Assembly: GCA_022376925.1 (NCBI GenBank)
Contig: JAIOJX010000004.1
Span: forward strand, 2,170,001 to 2,234,000
Reading direction: 5' to 3'
Source of the DNA: Tragulus kanchil
Taxonomy: Eukaryota > Chordata > Mammalia > Artiodactyla > Tragulidae
Length of the DNA stretch: 64,000 nt
Position 1 is the stretch's first letter; each line of letters begins with the position of its first letter. This document shows, piece after piece, positions 58,166 to 64,000 of this stretch. Made by a program: the position numbers and the translations under genes. Under the pieces are notes generated by a model. That model did not search any database, was not told the DNA's origin, and saw nothing but the letters and a program-made list of their open reading frames with translations.

Positions 58166-58456
58166 GTAAGATGTTGTGAACTTTTTTTAAACTCTCCAAT
58201 AGTTTTGAGGCCTCTCTGTAGGGCATCATGTTACTCTCAAGTGAAAAAGCCCCGTGACAGGATGAGCACTCAGAGGCCTCAAAAACGGGGCTGTGAGTAA
58301 GGTCTGTGACAGGGAGGAAGACTCGTACTGTCAGACCCCTACTGTTAAAGAGGGGATTCATCTGGGGTTGGGGGGAATCAAGGAAGAGTTCCCTACAGAC
58401 GTGACTTTTAAGTTAATGTCTGAAAGATACACATGAATTACAAAGACAAAAGGTAG

Positions 58457-58710
58457 GGCTTCCCCTGGTGGTCCAGTGGGTAAAGACACCGCCTTGCAGT
58501 GCAAGGGGCGCTGGTCTGGGAAGATCCCACGTGCTGCGGAGCGGCTGGACCGATGTGTCCAATTACCGAGCCGGAGCTCTGGCGCGCGTGCGCCCAGAGC
58601 CGGTGCTCTGTGACGACAGTGGCCACCGCGATGGGAGGCCCACACGGGCCAAAGAACAAAAGACGGATGAAAATGGAGAAATGAAAGACCAAGAGAAGTG
58701 GCCCGCCCAT
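58457..58710 (+). mobile_element. CHR-like GC-bodied SINE, second copy from duplication L
   Basis: Same element as 57314, including the missing B box, followed by an interrupted C-rich tract. Not an independent insertion. Confidence 0.9.
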
Positions 58711-59322
58711 CCCCCTCCCTCCCCACCCCACCCCCCAAAAGATAAAAAAAAAAAAAAAAAGACAAAAGGTAAACAGCTCCAGAGAGAGGACCTGCCTATG
58801 CCTCTGAGACCCTGTGCCAGGAAGCCAATGTGACCAGTGTGAAGGAATGAAAGGCCAGTGAGCCAGGGAGTCATGAGGACCTGCATTCATCTGCTGGAAT
58901 ATAAGCTCTATGAGGGTAGAGGATTTGTACTATTTTTCTCTTAGCTATATCCCCAGTGCCTAGAGCTGTGCCTACCACATGGTAGGTACTGAGGAATAGT
59001 AACAGAATGAATGGATGGATGCATGCTGATGAGTGTATAAGAGATATGAACAATTGAAATATTATAGGGCTTTAGACAATGGGATGTTATTTTATAGAGG
59101 CTTCCTGAGTGGCTTAGATTGTTTAAAAAAAAATCTGCCTGAAATGCAGGAGGCCCAGGTTTGATCTTAGGGTTGGGAAGATCCCCTTGAGAAGAGAATG
59201 GCTACCCACTCCAGTATTCTTGCGTGGAGAATTCCATCGACAGAGGCTGTAGTCTATGGGATCTCAGAATCAGACACGGCTGGCAACTTACACTTTCACT
59301 TTTGAGTAAGATGTTGTGAACT

Positions 59323-60559
59323 GTTTTGTAGAAAGTAGCCTGGCTTCAGGGTAGAGAAAAGACTGGAGGAAGTGGGGATTAGATGTGTGTGACCAGTTAG
59401 GATAAACTTTCCATTTCTGGATGAAGATTAGACTAAGCGGGGGTACTGCAGAGAGAACAAAGTGGAGAGTGTTGAGGGGTATTCAGGAGACTTGGGAAGG
59501 AACTGCCATGCGTGAGCTGGTGAAAGCCATTGGAGGGGGCACAGAGGGTACATAAGAACACAGAATCAGAATCATTATCTCAAAAAGTCTGAAGGAAATG
59601 TCACAGTAAGATAACAAGCAAATAAAATACATGTAAAACTCTTAACTCAAAGTACACTCAGAAATACAATGACACAAGTATAGGATGGGAAAGACTAACA
59701 AACAACACAGAGAAGAAACATGTCAGAGTGTTAAGTACCTTCAATTCCAAGCAAGAATTATCTGTAAATGAGACTACAAACATGAATGCAATTTAGACCA
59801 CACCAGGAGACTTACTGTGCAAGAAAATGAGATGGCAAATCCTTCGGTACTCTGGGCCGGCTGATGGAACCATGCATTCAGCTCTAGGTGACAGATATTA
59901 AAACAGACATTTATCAACTGGAACTTCTTTAGAAAAAGGACACTAATAAGTCACTAAAATAAGTCAATACATCAAGGGGTACCTCAGTTAACAGAGGGCA
60001 TTTAGCAAACATGAGAAAAAACTCAGAGGGAATAGTCACATTCCAGGGCCTAGAGGCTCTCATGAGAGTGAGAGATTATATTCTAATATAGTCTCTGGGA
60101 GTCTAATCCAGGATGGGTGTTATAGGAACAAAGATTTCCACTTAGCGACAGAAAGTTTTCTAAATCAGTCTGTCGCCAAATAGAAGTCTCCAGCAAGCCT
60201 GGAGCCTCTCCTGAGGGAGAATAAGCAGATGCAGGCTGGGAGAAGGCAGGGCCAGGTCATGAAACACAGGGCCTGTGCTTCTGGCTGCTTGGATTCTGAA
60301 CTTGATCTCAAAGCTACATGGAAATCTCAGGAGCATTTTAAGGAGGGCAGCAGCCTGTTCTAGTTTATATCCTGGGAGGAACCCTTCAGTATTGCAGATA
60401 CCCTGGGCATCAACCTCTCAGGAGAGGTCAGCCAGCGGTATCCAAAATAGGCACCAGCTCATACCCAAGTGCTGGCCCTCTGCCTGGGATTGCAATGAAC
60501 CTATAGGTCAACCTGGGGAGAAATGACATCTTGACAGCATTGACTATTCCAATCCATGG
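59323..60559. other. Intergenic, no supported gene
   Basis: Old repeat remnant at about 60245-60360 ('gggccaggtcatgaaacaca', 'gggcagcagcctgttct') resembling the family at 5385. Otherwise unassigned; the 83-codon ORF at 60275 overlaps that remnant. Confidence 0.45.
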
Positions 60560-61256
60560 ATGCAGTCTGTCTTTCTACTCATGAAGTCTAGTTCAGTTTC
60601 TCTCATCAATGCTTCATAAATGTGAGCATGTAAATCTTGTATATATTTTTGTTAGACTTACCTCTCTGTTTTTCATGTTTTGGGTACTGTTACATTGTTT
60701 GTAGAGACTTTAGGATTTCCTATATAGATAAAAAGTAAAGACAATTTTTATTCTTTCCTTTTTAATCTTAATGTCATTTATTTCTAGTTCTTATCTTCAA
60801 TGCAGTTTTGAATAGTAGTGAGACTGGATATCCTTGCCTTCTTCCTGATCTTAGAATAAGCATTCAGTCTTTCATACAGTAAATATGAAGTCAGCTATAC
60901 ATTCTCATGGTTGATCTTTTATGAGGTTGAAGAACCTCCCTATTATTTCTAGTTTCTTGAGATATTTTATTATGAATGGATGTTGAGTTTGCTAAAAGTA
61001 CTTTTTCTGCAGCTATTGAGATAATCTTTTTATCTGTTGTTATTGTGATTACATTGATTAATTTTCTTTTCTTTTTTAATTTATTTTCAAATATTGAACT
61101 AACCTTGCATTACAGTTATAAATAAAACCACTTGTTCATCATGTGTTATCCTTTTTATATGTTGCCAAGGGCTTTTGCATCTGTGTCTGTGGGGGATATT
61201 TGAGCTATAGATTTCTTTTTATGTAATGTCTTTGTCTGGTTTTAATTTTAGACTGA

Positions 61257-61634
61257 TGTGGGAAAACAGCTGGGAACTGCTCTGTACTCATAAAACAATT
61301 ATCTTAAGAGTTATGTTTCCTTGGGTCAGTCCACCAAGGAATTCTGTGGTCCCTTTGGCCAGATACTGGTGCAGACTTTGGAACACCCGGTCATGCTTAA
61401 TCAGAACACTGAGCACGTATACCATGTCTGCACCAGGGGGCTCACTGACTTCTTGACTGACGTCTCTTGGTAAGTGCATAACTCTCTGCTTTAAAGGCTA
61501 AATAAATATGATGAGGACTTTGTGCACAGGGCCCTTGATCCATGAGGTCTTGATTCCCCTGTCCCATCTTTAACTTGCTGTCTGTCTTTGTGTTTCTTAT
61601 GTTCTGCGGCACCCGTCACTCGTCCCAAGCCTCA
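61257..61634 (+). mobile_element. Class II (betaretrovirus-like) ERV solo LTR (copied at 62353-62730)
   Basis: About 378 bp starting 'tgtgggaaaacagctgggaa' and ending 'cgtcccaagcctca' (TG...CA). It contains 'ggctaaataaatatgatgag' (TATA- or polyadenylation-like) and 'tttgtgtttcttatgttctg' near the end, typical of ERV2-type artiodactyl LTRs. No internal viral genes flank it, so it is a solo LTR left by recombination. No clear 6-bp target duplication is visible. The second copy comes from duplication M. Confidence 0.75.
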
Positions 61635-61821
61635 GTAGGTTGATATTGGATTCATAAAATTAATTGAAAATTAATCATCTTCCATGTTTTGGAAAAAAAT
61701 CTCTAGAATTAATATTATTCTTCCATTAAGTGTTTGGTAAAAGTCACCACCAAACTCATATAGGCTAGGGTTTTTCTTTTTCAGAGGGTTTTCAGGTACA
61801 AATTTAGTTTTTTTTCTTTTT

Positions 61822-62032
61822 TTGCCTCTAAGTCATGGTTTATTTTCATCCATCTTTATTCTCTGGCATATGTGTGCCTCCTATTGAAGTGGCCACTCTT
61901 GCTGCAGAGCCCTGGCTCTGAGCTCATGCACTCCAGAGTGCTGGCTCATAATTGAACATACTGACCCAGCTGCTCCATGGATCTTCTGGAGCCAGGGATC
62001 GAACCGATGCCGCTTACACTGCAAGGCAATCT
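61822..62032 (-). mobile_element. CHR-like GC-bodied SINE, truncated by a duplication junction
   Basis: Same element as 62918-63157, but cut off at 'gcaaggcaatct' where duplication M joins. Confidence 0.88.
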
Positions 62033-62917
62033 TGTTTTTGTGATTACATTGATTAATTTTCTTTTCTTTTTAATTTATTTTCAAATATTGTAGCTAACTT
62101 TCTGCAGCTATTGAGATAATCTTTTTATCTGTTGTTATTGTGATTACATTGATTAATTTTCTTTTCTTTTTTAATTTATTTTCAAATATTGAACTAACCT
62201 TGCATTACAGTTATAAATAAAACCACTTGTTCATCATGTGTTATCCTTTTTTATATGTTGCCAAGGGCTTTTGCATCTGTGTCTGTGGGGGATATTTGAG
62301 CTATAGATTTCTTTTTATGTAATGTCTTTGTCTGGTTTTAATTTTAGACTGATGTGGGAAAACAGCTGGGAACTGCTCTGTACTCATAAAACAATTATCT
62401 TAAGAGTTATGTTTCCTTGGGTCAGTCCACCAAGGAATTCTGTGGTCCCTTTGGCCAGATACTGGTGCAGACTTTGGAACACCCGGTCATGCTTAATCAG
62501 AACACTGAGCACGTATACCATGTCTGCACCAGGGGGCTCACTGACTTCTTGACTGACGTCTCTTGGTAAGTGCATAACTCTCTGCTTTAAAGGCTAAATA
62601 AATATGATGAGGACTTTGTGCACAGGGCCCTTGATCCATGAGGTCTTGATTCCCCTGTCCCATCTTTAACTTGCTGTCTGTCTTTGTGTTTCTTATGTTC
62701 TGCGGCACCCGTCACTCGTCCCAAGCCTCAGTAGGTTGATATTGGATTCATAAAATTAATTGAAAATTAATCATCTTCCATGTTTTGGAAAAAAATCTCT
62801 AGAATTAATATTATTCTTCCATTAAGTGTTTGGTAAAAGTCACCACCAAACTCATATAGGCTAGGGTTTTTCTTTTTCAGAGGGTTTTCAGGTACAAATT
62901 TAGTTTTTTTTCTTTTT

Positions 62918-63157
62918 TTGCCTCTAAGTCATGGTTTATTTTCATCCATCTTTATTCTCTGGCATATGTGTGCCTCCTATTGAAGTGGCCACTCTTGCTG
63001 CAGAGCCCTGGCTCTGAGCTCATGCACTCCAGAGTGCTGGCTCATAATTGAACATACTGACCCAGCTGCTCCATGGATCTTCTGGAGCCAGGGATCGAAC
63101 CGATGCCGCTTACACTGCAAGGCAATCTTTTTACCCACTGGACCACCAGGGAAGCCC
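62918..63157 (-). mobile_element. CHR-like GC-bodied SINE, minus strand, complete
   Basis: Tail complement 'catccatctttattctctgg', body 'agagccctggctctgagctc', B-box complement 'gggatcgaaccg', head complement 'ggaccaccagggaagcccc'. Flanked by 'caaattta' on the left and 'caaattta' on the right as a short target duplication. Confidence 0.9.
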
Positions 63158-63722
63158 CAAATTTAATTTTTAATAGGTACAGCATTATTTAGACTACCTA
63201 TTTCTTCTTGAGTGAGTTTGTTTTTATCTTTCTGCTCCTTTTGTATTTAACTTGCTTTCCTGTTTTGTAATTTCTCAAGGTGGCAGCTGAGATCATTATA
63301 AGGAGACTTTTCTTCTTTACAAGTGATTACCATCCTATACATCACACATATTTTTATAGATTGTGTTTTCATTTGTTGAATTCAAAGTACTTTTGAATTC
63401 TTTGGCCCATGGGTTATTTAGAAATATATCTTTTAATTTCTAATTTTTTAGAGATTTCTTGCTGTACCTCTTTCTTATTCATTTCTGCATGAATGCTAAT
63501 ATGGTCAGAGAACATGTGTTGTATTATTTTGGTCCTTATAAATTTACAGAGGTTTGTTTTGTGATCTAGAATATGATTTATCTTGGTGAATATGTCACAT
63601 GTGCTTGAAAAGAATGTTTTCTTTGCTATTGTTAAGTGTTCTATACATATTAATTAAGTCAAGTTGATGGAAAATGTCCTTCAGGTCTTTAACCACAAGT
63701 TAGTTGCAAGTATCCTCAGGTC

Positions 63723-64000
63723 TTCTTTAGAAGTCATCCAGTCATAAATATGTATATACCTAGTGATAGAATTTGAGAATACAAGGAAAATGATGTAACT
63801 TGAAAAAGAAAAACCCACAATTATATCTGGAGACATCAACACTAATTGATAGAACAAGTAGATGAAGAGAAGTTACAAGAGAAATGAATAAAATAAGTAC
63901 AAGTTCAACCGCTATCTCTCCATCATGAGTATCATATCATCATCTAAACATATCCCCGGTATATGCTTCACTATGTCAACTGCAAATTGGCATTTTCCCA
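63723..64000 (+). mobile_element. L1 ORF2 endonuclease-region fragment, plus strand (inverted relative to preceding L1)
   Basis: 'aatatgtatatacctagtga', 'cacaattatatctggagaca', 'tcaacactaattgatagaac' are sense-strand L1 endonuclease sequence. The preceding DNA is the antisense of a neighbouring part of the same ORF, so orientation flips near 63723, as in L1s with twin-priming inversions. The window ends inside it. Confidence 0.7.

Larger units (their letters stand above)
57056..59322 (+). repeat. ~1.1 kb tandem direct duplication L, overlapping duplication K
   Basis: 57056-58182 is repeated at 58226-59322. The left part of the second copy is shortened and error-rich ('gaaaaagccccgtgacagga' for 'gaaaatagccccagcactac'), then becomes near-identical. 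Because K and L overlap, 57056-57306 exists in three versions (55969-56220, 57056-57306, 58226-58448). Confidence 0.9.
61005..63128 (+). repeat. ~1.03 kb tandem direct duplication M
   Basis: 61005-62032 recurs at 62100-63128 (offset 1095-1096). The spacer 62033-62099 is itself a mutated copy of about 61037-61106 ('gtgattacattgattaattt', 'tttcaaatattgtagctaac'), so that short part is present three times. Confidence 0.92.
60560..63722 (-). mobile_element. Old L1 ORF2, minus strand, interrupted by an LTR and a SINE
   Basis: Antisense L1 RT region ('gaatagtagtgagactggat', 'tccttgccttcttcctgatc', 'gttgaagaacctccctatta') through to the endonuclease region ('gaatatgatttatcttggtg', 'agtgttctatacatattaat'). 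Decayed. Holds the ERV LTR, a SINE, and the tandem duplication M. Confidence 0.85.

Noticed and set aside
6891..63128. Regularly spaced repeats as a possible CRISPR-like array or novel repeat system
   Set aside because: Each pair repeats different sequence, with units over 1 kb, in a mammalian genome. There is no shared repeat unit and no associated genes.

Overview
This window is eukaryotic, repeat-dominated nuclear DNA from a ruminant artiodactyl. The evidence is the mix of mobile elements: an RTE-type BovB fragment (about 5836-6600), Bov-tA/Bov-A-like SINEs, CHR-2-like tRNA-derived SINEs, ruminant-type L1 ORF1/ORF2, and ancient mammalian MIR, L2-like and MLT1 pieces. The commonest SINE has a CHR-like tRNA head but a GC-rich body I do not recognise as a standard cattle family. 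That could point to a less-sampled ruminant lineage such as chevrotains (inference only). No complete cellular protein-coding gene is visible. The best single candidate is a short CpG-rich first exon (24356-24493, copied at 23225-23362) with a strong Kozak ATG, a consensus splice donor, a GC box and a perfect CTCF core motif upstream.

Layout. 1-5.8 kb: MIRs, a SINE, a 168-bp palindromic insertion and one copy of a diverged repeat. 5.8-11 kb: BovB, an MLT1 LTR interrupted by a SINE, CHR-2 and GC-bodied SINEs. 11-22 kb: mostly unique or ancient repeat sequence. 22-24.8 kb: candidate promoter and exon. 25-45 kb: an old L1 fragment split by two much younger full-length L1s inserted tail-to-tail. 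L1-A is on + (26303-35300, TSD ending acattagaacg). L1-B is on - (35340-45017, TSD aagtttaataagttt, with a 3' transduction). 45.7-52.9 kb: unassigned sequence plus SINEs and an L1/HAL1 ORF1-like piece. 52.9-55.1 kb: old antisense L1. 55-59.3 kb: second copy of the diverged repeat and SINEs. 60.6-64 kb: old L1 carrying a class II ERV solo LTR and a SINE, ending in an L1 inversion.

The dominant oddity is not a gene. At 14 places a segment of about 1.03-1.29 kb is followed at once, or after 40-70 bp of corrupted sequence, by a near-identical direct copy. Starts are near 6891, 12786, 16032, 18478, 22311, 24811, 29576, 32445, 35009, 42294, 48636, 55133, 57056 and 61005. The duplicated content is unrelated from place to place (unique DNA, SINEs, L1 ORF2, LTR), while the length is nearly constant. 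Several spacers are degraded versions of the true flanking sequence. I read this as systematic unmerged-overlap error in the assembly, inflating the window by about 15.6 kb (about 24%). It must be settled before copy number, ORF integrity or exon counts here are trusted.

Biologically, the two L1s are the richest part. L1-A has an intact-looking ORF1 and an ORF2 that is disrupted mainly by two assembly-type duplications and a one-base shift. Both elements carry FADN instead of the expected FADD in the reverse transcriptase active site. L1-A has a 27-bp GC-rich minisatellite where L1-B has a classic YY1-type 5' end.
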